This document shows, piece after piece, positions 35,893 to 48,271 of a stretch of DNA of 64,000 nt. Under the pieces are notes generated by a model. That model worked only from the letters and a program-made list of their open reading frames with translations. It was not told where the DNA came from and searched no databases. The stretch comes from Metaphire vulgaris. Taxonomy: Eukaryota > Annelida > Clitellata > Crassiclitellata > Megascolecidae. The position numbers and the translations under genes were made by a program. Location: NCBI GenBank assembly GCA_018105865.1, contig CM030841.1, forward strand, positions 10,115,729 through 10,179,728, written 5' to 3'. How positions within the stretch are numbered: position 1 is the stretch's first letter; the number at the start of each line of letters is the position of its first letter.

Positions 35893-38800
35893 GCGATTAT
35901 TATTATTATTATTATTATTAAGGCTTAAAGTGGTTCAGTAGAGTCTGCCATGAACGAGAACCAATGCAAGCCTTTTGACTTAAACTGACGACAAATCGAA
36001 ACTTCTGACCGAGCGTTGGCAGTTTCCACGTGAGATGGTCATTTGTAATTAATAATAATAATTATTATTATTAATCACTAATTGCCTTTAATTGAATAAA
36101 TTTTCTGTAGTTCGAACGTTATTTTAGCAGCGTAGGTCTATTGGTTCTTATTGCGGAACATTTACAGTATTAAGGCTTTCATGCGAATAACTAATTTGGC
36201 CAAACTGTACACTTTTATATAGACTAGTGTCCATAGAAGTTTTCTTATCGCGTAAATATGCTTGATTTCAGCGGACAGCGAATCATCCCATAAAAGCGCT
36301 ATTGCGCTATATAATTGAATATCGTATGCTATGTTTAGCTTCTGTTTTGCTTCTTTTGGCAAAAGTTGTTGGCGAAAGAAACCAAGAAAATGTCGTCGAT
36401 ATCTTCTTAACAAATGAATGTATTTCCAGAGACGCTGCTAATGGACAAAACAATTTTTCTGTATAGGGGGCTTAGGGGCCTATGTTTAATCGTCATTTTC
36501 CGTTCGTTTTCGCCTCATTTGTGATCAAATGGATCTGTTATAGAGGGAACGCCTGCAGTGATGGGCAACTAACTAAAAAAACATTAGTTAAACTATAACT
36601 AAATTTAAACTAAAAAAAGTAGTTAAACTTTTAGTTGCAAACTAACTTTCTAAAATAGTTAACTAAACTAAAAATATATAGTTAAACTTTTTGCAACTAA
36701 TTTTACAACTATTTCCTAGGTAGGTATCAGGTGTGTTTTCATGAAAACATAGACGATGCTCGCAACATGAACATATCAGTCAATGAACCATTGAAATCAT
36801 TAATTATTGTGTCTTTTAATATTTAAGTCTTAGTCTAGACTGCAGGAACACAAGTTTGTCAAGTTTGTTTGAAAAAATGACCCAGAGAAGAATAGATTGA
36901 AGAGGGACTGTTATTGAGAATTCGGGACACCAACTAAAAAGTTTTAGTTAAACTATTTAGTTACTAACTAAACTTTTTCAGTTAAACTATCATTTTGACT
37001 AATTATATTTAATTAAACTATGGAGATAACTAAAAAAATTTAGTTAAACTTTTAGTTAGCAACTAATTAGTTAACTAGTTGCCCATCACTGGACGCCTGG
37101 AGCAGATCAGTCGAGGTTACGCGCGGGGTGGGGGTGCGGGCGGGGGTATAGGTTAATGAATGTTTTGACTGGTTCTTTAGGCGCCGTCATAATTCGACGT
37201 CGTTATCTCTGACCTTTGATTCTTTTAATTGCATCGCGATTATTGCCCGTTCACTTGTCCGCTTTGATGCGATTGCGTAATGATGTATTTCGATCAATAT
37301 AGTTGAGATGTAATAATATCGATCTCCTTATTGGACGACGCTGGCCAGAGCGACGAAGGTTGCTGGCTGTCGGTGTTGCTCGGCTGCGTGTAGGCATCAT
37401 TCGCCAGGTGAACCCTGAACCTCCGTGGAGTCACTCGGTCAGGTGAGGCGATTGGGTCCAGTGGCGGTTCCACGTGGGGGGATGAGTGCGGATGCATCTC
37501 CCCACCGGACTTCCGGACTTACTTTTTTTGCTTGTGAAACCTATTTGGGGTAAAAATCTAGTAAAACTACGGGGAAAACTGCGGACGACCTTTTTTGCTT
37601 GTCAACCTAAATTAGGGATACTATTTCCTTTGTCAGCCTTTTTGGGTAAAATTTATTGATTTTTCCTTCTATTTTTATCCCCCCCACCAACTTCCTATGA
37701 ATACATTTCATCCCCCACCAAGAAATCCTGAAACTGTCACTGACTGGGTCGCCAGCAGCAACGGTCTTCAAGACTAAAACGTAAAACGGGGCAAGATCTA
37801 CAGTATAGTTTTCTAAGGTCCTCTGTGCGCTCGTTTCCTTCTCAAGTTGTGCGACTATTTCGTTTATGCATGTTCTTGATATAACGAGTGGTGTTTGGTC
37901 GTTATAAGAACGCTTGAACTATGGTCTCTGGTCATTCAGTAAACGGCTATGCATCTCACCTGCATGCAGAACAACTATTTATGAATTGCATGCATATAAT
38001 ATATGATTCATAAATTATTGTATATGTACAATTGTACATGTTGTATGTCTGTACGTATGCGTATATATATATAATTATTAATTATTATTTGTTATTAGTA
38101 GATGACCTGGCGTTATGCATCTTTAGATTGGTTAGAAATTCATTAGAATTGGGGACCGAAAATGCATTTGGAAACGAGAATCTCAGTAAAAATGCTCTGT
38201 TGAAAGGATTTTGGCCCTGACATCGTTATTTACCAAGAGTGTCTTCCATCTGTGGTCCTCTGACCAGACGAATTCACAGGACATCCCCGTTGGTCTGTAA
38301 AAAGTCTCCGAAATAAGACTAAGAGTAATCGTGTGTGTTCTGTTAGATTTTAATATTTATGCTGAATTTCAAAACGCGGAAATTAAGACGGTTTGGGCCA
38401 GAAAAGCGCTCGATGAGCTTTATTTTAGAAGAGAAACGCACCGTGACATTGCAATTTATTTAATCACGCTCTCTTTAGATCATCTGACAAGTTTCTTAAA
38501 CTTGGACTGCACATCAATCAGGCTGCAAAGCAGTGTTCTTTCCGGACTTCTGTAAATATGCATATAGGAAATTTTCGCCTAGGGAGTTGTGAATGTGAAT
38601 ATTAATCGTGAATCTATATCTACAGTACGCTGCAACACTTAGGCATTTTAAATATTTGGATTTTAAAGAAATTCTCTGCCTTTGAATTGCGTCAAAATTC
38701 GTTAACTAAACGTTTCGCTTCTATTCCGATCAATTTACGCACAACTGAATCGCTTAGCATTTGCAGAGAGCCTCGTACCGAGAGCACTGCTACAGCAATA

Positions 38801-40943
38801 ATTTGCCACAGAACTTACACCGGATCATAGGATTCTAAGCCCAGTACTTGTGTCAGTTGGGGTTCATCGGTCGATATAAACGCCTCCTTGATATGCTGGC
38901 CGCTACTAACCCAACAGTAGCCAGAGCGATGATAATCGGATTGAGATATAGGAAGGTTCTGGAGAGGGATATGGAGACTGATTTAATGATCGTCACCAGG
39001 AGACCAAAGCAAAGCAATAAAAAGGCTTTACTCGGCCCGTGTTCTGTGTTGTGCGTCGCTAAGCAACGTGTATAACCCGCGGTTGCCCTCGGCAACTATA
39101 ACTGGCGAATGCTTATTGTTGTTCAATGGTCCAGAGATTCGACGTTTATTGACTGCATTTAGTGCTCTATATGGGCGCTGTTTTTATTTCGATTTTTACG
39201 GATGTTCAGAGCAATTATATGGCGATTTGATTGGAGTAGAAGAATCGAGGAGTGGGCATCATCCTCACATTGCGAAATATACGTAAAATAACTCAACATC
39301 TTCTCATTCGATGAGATTATTTTGCCGATTTATTGATAAACTAACTAACTAAGCGTTATCGTCGTCGTCGTTATCAGTTGAACAAAGTCGTTGACAATTA
39401 TATACTCTTCTGTGGCCGTATGGCCACTATATACATCGCTTGAGAAATAATGACATTGAAATGGCATCTGATAATGCTGAATGCAAGTACTGTATAGCCA
39501 CGAGGCTATTTTTGTCTCAGCACAACTGAACGGTAAAGGTGTTTTGATATTTTTGTGACGTCACCTTCAAAAGCCTCTAGACCTTTCGTCTGTCTTTCTC
39601 TCGTTCCGTTTTCTCTGCCCCTTCCATGCACCGGCACACAGGTAGATATAGCGACGCCGGTCGTCTTTGTTCGTCTGATGCCTACAGGTGCAGGCGACAC
39701 GATGGGAACACAGAGGACTCATTTAGATTCCTCTTAGGAGGAATATCTTTGACGTCATTGTCTAACCGATGGTAACCATCAGCTTCTCAGGTGTACCTAA
39801 CGCTGTAGAACACTCTACCTGTGAAGAAAGATGTTGAAAATGCCAGCCCATTGTGATGCTTCGTTAAAACCTTCAGTCTTAATAATGATTCAATGCAGTA
39901 GTGACGCAAAAGAGTAAAAATACCTTTCGCGTTTACGCGTTGACACAAAGGTGAGGACGGCTACTCCTCAGGATCTAACATAATAACAGCAGGGAAGTGT
40001 AAAATAGTTTGCTAGACTAATTAAATATTCCATGCGTAGACGTATAATTAAAGTCTATTTTCTTTCGATATTTGCACCTTTGACCATGTGTTCTGTAAGG
40101 GTTCATGGCAGCAATGAAAAGCTTCTACACCTTTCCCAAAGTTCCCTTGTGTCAGAAGCGCCGTCATATTTGACGCAAATGCAACCATCCACACCTCAAC
40201 GCGGGTACAGTAATTTGCGAATGGATAGATATTTGCAGTATATATATATATGGGGGCCGTTATATATATATAATATATTGGATTTGTTGTTTCATTTGGG
40301 TATTAAGTATAGGGTCCCAACTGGGGGCCACTGGGGGCCAGCCTCTATTCCAAGTGAGGTGGAGCCGCCACTGGATTCGCGTAGAACCGCTGATAAATTA
40401 ATTTTAGAGGTAGATAGGTAAGTAGGTAGCGTGAGCGAAGAGAATTAGCGAATATGCGAAGTACTTACTCCTTGACCGACGACATTTCTTTGATCGTCGA
40501 AGACTTTTTACTCGAAAATGTCCATGTGTCCTATCCACTTATTCCGGGACCCTGCATGCTACGCCACCGATAGGGCCTGCGTAAATGCACAATGGCAGAA
40601 GCGCATTCACGCGACAAGTCTGCGCCTCTTTAATAAACTCAGAGAAAACTATATATTATGGTGAGTTAGGCAGTCAATAAGTAAGTCAGGAGGCAGAAGG
40701 AGTTACAAACAAGATTAAGCGAAAGCTAAAGAAAAAGTCTCACTACTTTATCACGCGACACCAATGCCAGGAGCGCCTCTGGGCAGAAATAAAGAGGCGC
40801 TACATGAATGCTACATTCTGTCATTACATTACATTACAACTGAACAAAAGTTTTTACCGCTAGAAGGCGCGACTCTACGCACTTTCTGCGCGCTGCGCCT
40901 GTTGCGCTGCGCTTGTTGCGCTGCGCAGTTGTCGGCAACTGTT

Positions 40944-40974
<31 letters not shown>

Positions 40975-43900
40975 ATGAGACATTCATCACTGCAGTCTCC
41001 GTGACGCTTATAATTTCATTTGGGGGTTAAACTAACTCGATTTCCGTTCTTTATCGCTCAATCACTTTCGCGAAGTTACGATACTTGACTGGTCAATCGA
41101 TCAGCGCTGTATACGGCACCCAAAGGCATGCAAAGCCGCCACGATGCGTGTACATGTGCGGATTGTCTTCCATGGACACGGCGCTTTAGGGACGTGCTCA
41201 GAAGAGAAACTCAGAAGACGGACATCGCGTCTTGGACGTCTTCTGAGTTTAAGAGATGTCTAAGGTCTGTCTGATCGTCTCTCGCCGCTTGTCTAGAGTT
41301 CAGTTAGAGACACTGATTGACGACGCGTCGACGACGACGACGACGACGACGGTGGCCCGCTACAGTGTTTTCTCAAAAATCGCGGACGTTTCACTGATCC
41401 ATCTGACCCGATGCTCGGTTTTGGTTGATCGTGGTGAAAATGGTGGGAGCGCTGAAAATGCAGGACTGGAAAATGACGGACCAAAAAATTTGAATAACTG
41501 GAAAATGCAGGACTGGAAAATGACGGACTAAATCGCAGGGGGTGAAAATGCAGGACTGGAAAATGAAGGACCAAATCGCAGGGGGTGAAAATGCAGGACT
41601 GGAAAATGAAGGACCAAATCGCAAGGGGTGAAAATGCAGGACTGGAAAATGAAGGACCAAATCGCAGGGGGTGAAAATGTAATTCCTAATTTCTTTATAC
41701 GGTAAATGATCTATAAAAAGGAAACTGTTATCAACTGTGTTATCATTATCAATGTAAATATAAATAAGACATAAGCTGTTTATTTATTGTTTTATACATG
41801 TAACAGGCAAAGGAAGGTCAATGTAACTAACGACTGCCTCAAGTTAGTAAAAAACAAGCATTCGTTAATCAAGCATCGACACAAAGTGGTTTTACATCTG
41901 AAGTTAGCAATGAAAAAGGCAAAAACAACAAGTAAAGCTAATAACAGTATAAGCCTTGAAAAAATATGTAAAGCATCAACATACAGTGTTTGTCAATGTG
42001 AAGTTGACAATGAACAAGGCAAACAATTAAATGTCGAGCAAGTTTAAACTAAAAGTCTGAAAAGGATCTACTAATTATAAAGACGCATAACCATTGTAAT
42101 TGGGGTCCGACAAATCGGACAATGTCCTGACATTTCTGCAACCGTGTCTGCGCAAGTGTTGCAAAATGTGGCATGCCCACAAGGACGCCTGCACGCGGGG
42201 CAACTATAGACAGACCTCAAAACAATCCAAACTCTGGGCTGTTCAGCTGGCAGGTTATCCGAAGGCAAGCTATCATGTTGCAGCATCTGCTCTTCCTCAC
42301 TGTCTTCGTTGTCAGTTTTGATAATTTGGCCCGTCATTTTCCAGTCCTGCATTTTCTAGTCCTGCAATTTCCAGTCCTTCATTTCCAGTCCTGCATTTTC
42401 ACCCCTTGCAATTTGGTCCTTCATTTTCCAGTCCTGCATTTTCACCCCCTGCGATTTGGTCCTTCATTTTCCAGTCCTGCATTTTCACCCCCTGCGATTT
42501 GGTCCGTCATTTTCCAGTCCTGCATTTTCACCCCCTGCGATTTGGTCCGTCATTTTCCAGTCCTGCATTTTCCAGTCCTGCATTTTCAGGCGACCCGAAA
42601 ATGGTATAGGGTCCCTATTTGCGCTCAGGTGTTCCTTGTGCACTTTATTAGTGGCGTCGGTCATTAAACTATATTAAACTAAACCCTTTCTGTAATCAAA
42701 TCAGAGCATTCTCTCTTTTCTGATATATAAATCATTATCATATATATATACATATATATATATATATGATACTGATTTCTCCGTTTGGTCTGTTTCAATA
42801 TTTTTCTTTGATTTTTCTTTGTTTTTCATTAGTCTGAGAAATAAACCTCTTTTGATCTCATCTTTCAACTAAAACTATATAGCCCTAATAATTATTATAA
42901 TGAGAAATGAAATCATCGTAAACCGACTAGAAATTAGTAGCCTACATTGACCACCTGCGTCCAGGTGCGTTCTCTAGTGTGCGTATAGTATTGTTTTCGT
43001 CGTCTGTAGATCTTCGGATGGGCGTTGGTTGCGCTCGGAATCTGGTTGCATCTTTACCAGGATACGCTGCTGATGACGCACCTATTTAGGAGCACGTCGT
43101 CTGATCAGGACTTCATGTTCGAGACGATTCCCTTCCTTTTCATCTGGATTGGACTCTTCGTCGCCGCCATGAGCTTTCTCGGATGCTACGGCGCATGCGC
43201 AGAGAACGTCTGTTTCCTTAGCTTTGTAAGATTTTACTCTGAGGACTGTCGATTGTTTGTTCTTTTGATCGTTTAGTTCTATCTTCAGGCAATTAATTAT
43301 ATTATCTCTCAGTCAGGTGACGTCTTGCCCAGATATGGACGTGAATTGAGTCCACCCATGGGTTGGGTTGGGTCTGAAATTTCTATGTTTATGGTGGGTT
43401 GGGTCGGAAAACAAGTCAACGGTGTAAGGAATTTCAATTTTGTAAGGTGAGTTGGGGGTTGAGTTGGGTAAAGTGACCCTATTGTTTTCTTGGGTTGGAT
43501 TGGGCCTAAATCATAATGGATTGGGTTAGGTTTTAATAAATCGCCACATGTCCATGTCTGTTCTAGCCCCAGTATGTGCGGAAAGAGCACCCGATTTTAT
43601 CTACCTCCCTAGCATTGGAGCAGCCACGGGAGGGAACAGTGGGACCCGGGCCTCCTAATCGAGCTGGGATTAGACGTTGGTGCTGCACAAAACTGTCAAT
43701 GCATTCGAAAGTGAGCTACACGTTCTGTGTTGATGTATGTTGTAGTACGCCTTTCTGTTGGTGGTCATCCTGGCGGCCGAAATAATCGTTGCTTCTCAGT
43801 CGGCGTCGGTCACTGAAAAGGTAAGTCACCGCATACTACAGGTCGTCTTAGATTAACCGCCAGCATCTCTACATCTACCTCTTGTAAAATGAATTAGTAT

Positions 43901-45132
43901 TGTCTAGGATTCTCCCAGAAAAATCAAAGATACGCAGCGCCCTGAGTTGCCTTAAGAAGGGATACTGTCTAAATCTGTCCACTTTCATTAGTTAGTTAAT
44001 TAATAAGCCAATTTATATAGCGCTATATTAATAGCAGGCCAAGATCAAGAGCGCTTTACACATTGCACTTAAATAGGGCCTGTTACAAAATTATTTGACT
44101 AATGTGTCGGTTAATTGACGAACCTATCCAACCTATATTAATAATATAATGTTTGTTCGCCTTGTAATGGTTGATCGGTAATAAAAAAATTACTTTGGCA
44201 CATGTCACGCAAAAATGCATAACAAACCAAGATTAATGTGCTATATCATTATTGAAAATGATATTTTCGCCAAACCATAATGCGTGATATTCTATCCAAG
44301 CTGTATCTCTATGTGTTATACATCGAAATAAGAAATTTGCCCCTTTAACGTGGCTTTGAAAAATTCTCTTGCGCAGTTGTCAAGTGCAGTGGATTATGGA
44401 TATACAAGCAGCAGGTTCACCACAATAATAACTACGTGTGCGTTATTTAAACACGTAAAGTAGTAAACCAGAGCTGTGGTTACATCCGTGTAAAAACTGA
44501 CATAGTAAGAGTTTCCAGATAAGCTCAAGGCGTCTTATCTCGATCATGACTAAGATTTAATCTCTCAAAGTTAGGAGTCGCAACAAGTACAGTGTACAGT
44601 AGAACTTCGTTATAACGTGCTTAGCGGGTCTGTTGAATTTAGTACGTTGTATCCGAGGTACGTTATATCCAATACCATTTAATACGGCAGCGCTTCACAC
44701 GGAACTGTACATTGAGGTACGTTATAACCGAGTATGCGTTATAACCAGTGATTTTTCAGTGGGGACGCACGGGAACGACGTTCTCAAACCTTTTTTGCCA
44801 CATTAGTTTAGATCGATATGCAATAATATTTGTGATCTATTTACAATCGGTTCTTTTTTTAGTGGGAACGCACGGGAACAGTGTAAAGTGCAGTATAAAA
44901 ACAACGAGTTTATAAATATATAAATATTCCAAGTACTGTTATTCTAGGCCTACTAATGTCTACGGTGTGCTTCTTACGACAAAACAAATGTGAAATGAGT
45001 TCCCAAACCTTTTTCTTAGAAAAAAAATCCATAGTTATAACCGAGTACGTTAGAATGAAGTTCTACCGTGTGATCTTTGTAATGTGTTCACGCAGTTCGT
45101 TTGGACGAGTTACCACATTAATCATTACGTTG

Positions 45133-45199
<67 letters not shown>

Positions 45200-48100
45200 C
45201 GTATTTCCGAAGGTAGCTTGGTCCCTTCCGTGTACAGACGTTGGGATCTACCCTGGACCGACAGCGGCCCTGTTGCGTATACGGTATTTACGGCCGTTTC
45301 ACGAGAAACGTTGAAAAAAGTCTTCATAGATTCTGTTTTGAATGTGTTTCCATCCAATTTCGCAGCTGTCACGAAAGATGGCGCAGAGCATGGAGTTTCA
45401 ATTAGTTAACGAGTACAATAAGACGGCGCTGCCGGCAAACTGCACCTCGCCCGATACGTTAAGAGTCACCGTAGCCTGGGACGCCCTCCAAGACAGCGTA
45501 AGTGACTCATATATACGACTAATCTTACTCGTCCGTCCGCAGTTCGACCCCGCTCCACGAGTCTTGTCTTGTGCTAATTAAATCGAAGCCTATACCCGGA
45601 GATCTCTGGCGCTATTTCTGCTGCATTTGTTATAATGAAAGTCTTTTTTGGTTCGTGAAGAGAAACAATTTGTTGCTTAGGTCGGCGGTAACGGTGGTTT
45701 AACTCTTTTGCCGGATTATCCACTAGAGAGACAGCCTTTCAAAAACTTTCCGTCCTTTATATTTTTGGCATGAACGTAGCATCTGCCTGGGACATGTCTA
45801 GAGCAGAATAAAAAAAATCGAATTTGTGGTTATATATAGAGAGAGAAAAAGAAAGAGAAAAAGTATGTATGAACTGTCCACTTTAAAATCAAGACTAAAA
45901 TATTTTCTCTGTTGACATTTCCTCTGCAGAGAGACGAAAATTTGAAGTCATTTTTTAAAATATTTAACTATTAATGAAGCACAGATAAAAATATCCAATA
46001 GCATCAAACAATCAGACGACCAGACTCGTGACAATGGAGATAGTGACACCGTGCATCGTGCATACGATGGAGATAATTTCTTATCTGGATCATTTTACGC
46101 GTTATAGTGTTTACTAACAAGGTCCGGTTGCTCCGCCCACTGGTGGGCAGAAACCATAGAAACCATTGTCGTATATTAATAGACGTCAATGGCAGAAGCA
46201 GATTTCTTGCTGGTGGGCATAGATAAGTGACCATAGAGATTGTTCTGGATACTCCTATAATATAATTATTTTTATTAGAAAAGTAAATATTAGAACACTT
46301 TTACGATTCAGCAATGCTATCATGATCATGACGCATTGCTGCATCATTTCAGTTTGTTCGCATTTGCATTTTGATTTCTGCATTTTCCTGCCTTTCACAT
46401 TCTATCACATTATCTTATGCGTCATTGACTTCCTAAATGGGTTGAATAATAATACCAGTATTATAAAATTATATATTATATAATTCTGCGTCATACAGAT
46501 GAACTGTTGTGGAGTGCATGGGCCACAGGATTACTTGAAAAGTGCCTGGTTCAATGAAACAGAAGAGACCGAAGGGGTCTTCGTGCCGCCCTCTTGTTGC
46601 GTGAACCTAAAGAAGAACACGAATAATTGGTCGAAACATCTCGGCGAAAACTACTGTCAGGTGGACGCCATCTTGTTTCCGAAGAGCACGAATTCCAGTC
46701 GCTACCTGAACACAGAGGTACGACGGCGACGACGACGACAGGGCATGAGTCAGGACTCTCTCCTGATGTTATTCATACGCGAAAATTGCTATACTATAGG
46801 ATCGGACTGTTAGAAATAAATCACAGCATGGCGTGATTTTATTATGACGAATTGCCCGCGCTGTACTTGTGCTGTTGTCGTAAGACCGCTGCAGCGACAC
46901 AGGGTATAATAATGGATCGACCGTAAATGGCGTCGACTTCAATATATTGCAGTGAAAATCACATTGCGTTTATATGACAGTCGATTGTAGAGGGAAGAAC
47001 GTTGGCGTATCTACGGGGGCGCGTGTGGCCGCCCTCCCATTTGGGCTGCGACCGGTCACGAAATTTGCACAAAACTGTTGAGAAAATTGGGGGAGGGTAG
47101 GTATTATGATCGAAGAAAATGCGCGAAAGTTCAAAGTGCTTGACAAGACGACCAGGGGCGTAGACAGGAATTTGATTTGGGGGTATAAAGTGATTGTGAG
47201 GAGGGTATAAATCTTTAAAAAGAAGGGTATATATATATTTTTGCTTTGTCACCGCGTCCCCTTTTTTTCAGAAGGAGATAACCTAATATGTAAGTTACCG
47301 TTTTTTAGCTTGATTCAAACGGAACACTTCATTCGTCAATTCCACACGTTGGTGACATAGGTTGTGTATAGCCGAAATACCCAAGCCTAAAGAATGCCAC
47401 TGTTTGGACCCTGAACTTCACAGAAGGACGAATGACGATAATTTTGTTCACAATCCTCAGAAAATATCCCTGTTGTAATGAAAAGACGTGGCCCCAGTCA
47501 TTTATTCGTTTAGCGAATTAGGTCTTCAAATGGAAAAACAATCCTCAGCTAAATAGGCGTTGAAGAGGTTATATAACTTTTGTCTGCATAGGGTTGTCAT
47601 GCGGTGGCCACTCAATGGATCTACGGCTATGCCAGTCACGGCTTCTTGTTCCTCACTCTCCTGATGTCAACACAGGTGAGTGCAGACGGTCTGGTTATAC
47701 GTTCATGATTGGCCGAAATCACGCCACTGCAGCTTCAGGGGCGGAGCTAGGGTGTCCGGTGTCCGGTATACTCTCGGTTATATACTCTGGTGGCGCCCCT
47801 CAACTTAACGAAAATCCCAAGAAGTCAAAATAGGGCGCCGCTCTGCCCATTTGGCGCCCCTTCAATCAACTTCGCGAATATCAGGACAAGAACAAAGGCA
47901 TCACCCGTAGCGGGACTCCTTACCTTAAACCAATTTTGGCGCCCCCTCACCTCGGCCCCCGAGGACATCTGTACCCCTGCAACCCCTAGATCCGCCTCTG
48001 TATAGCTTTACGTGTTTTCGCGTGAATATCTCCTTCCGTCGGTCACAGAGTGATGATAGTCCCTGCTCCTGTCGTTTGGCATTCGCTTCAATAGATCGAC

Positions 48101-48201
48101 CACAGCAGACGATAGAATCGAATCACTCGCTTCACAGGAGACTGACTGCTCAGTGGCTGACGACTCACTTGCATGACGACTGGCATAAGTTCAATATCAC
48201 C

Positions 48202-48271
<70 letters not shown>

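Noticed and set aside
42173..42677. Overlapping frames rich in HFPVLHFHPL in the right arm of the foldback-like element (mirrored at 41293-41660)
   Set aside because: The 43-bp arm unit happens to lack stops in several frames; the repeated peptide is a by-product of the DNA repeat.
47154..47280. Further hAT element starting CAGGGGCGTAGACAGG
   Set aside because: A left end is visible, but no right end or target duplication could be placed.
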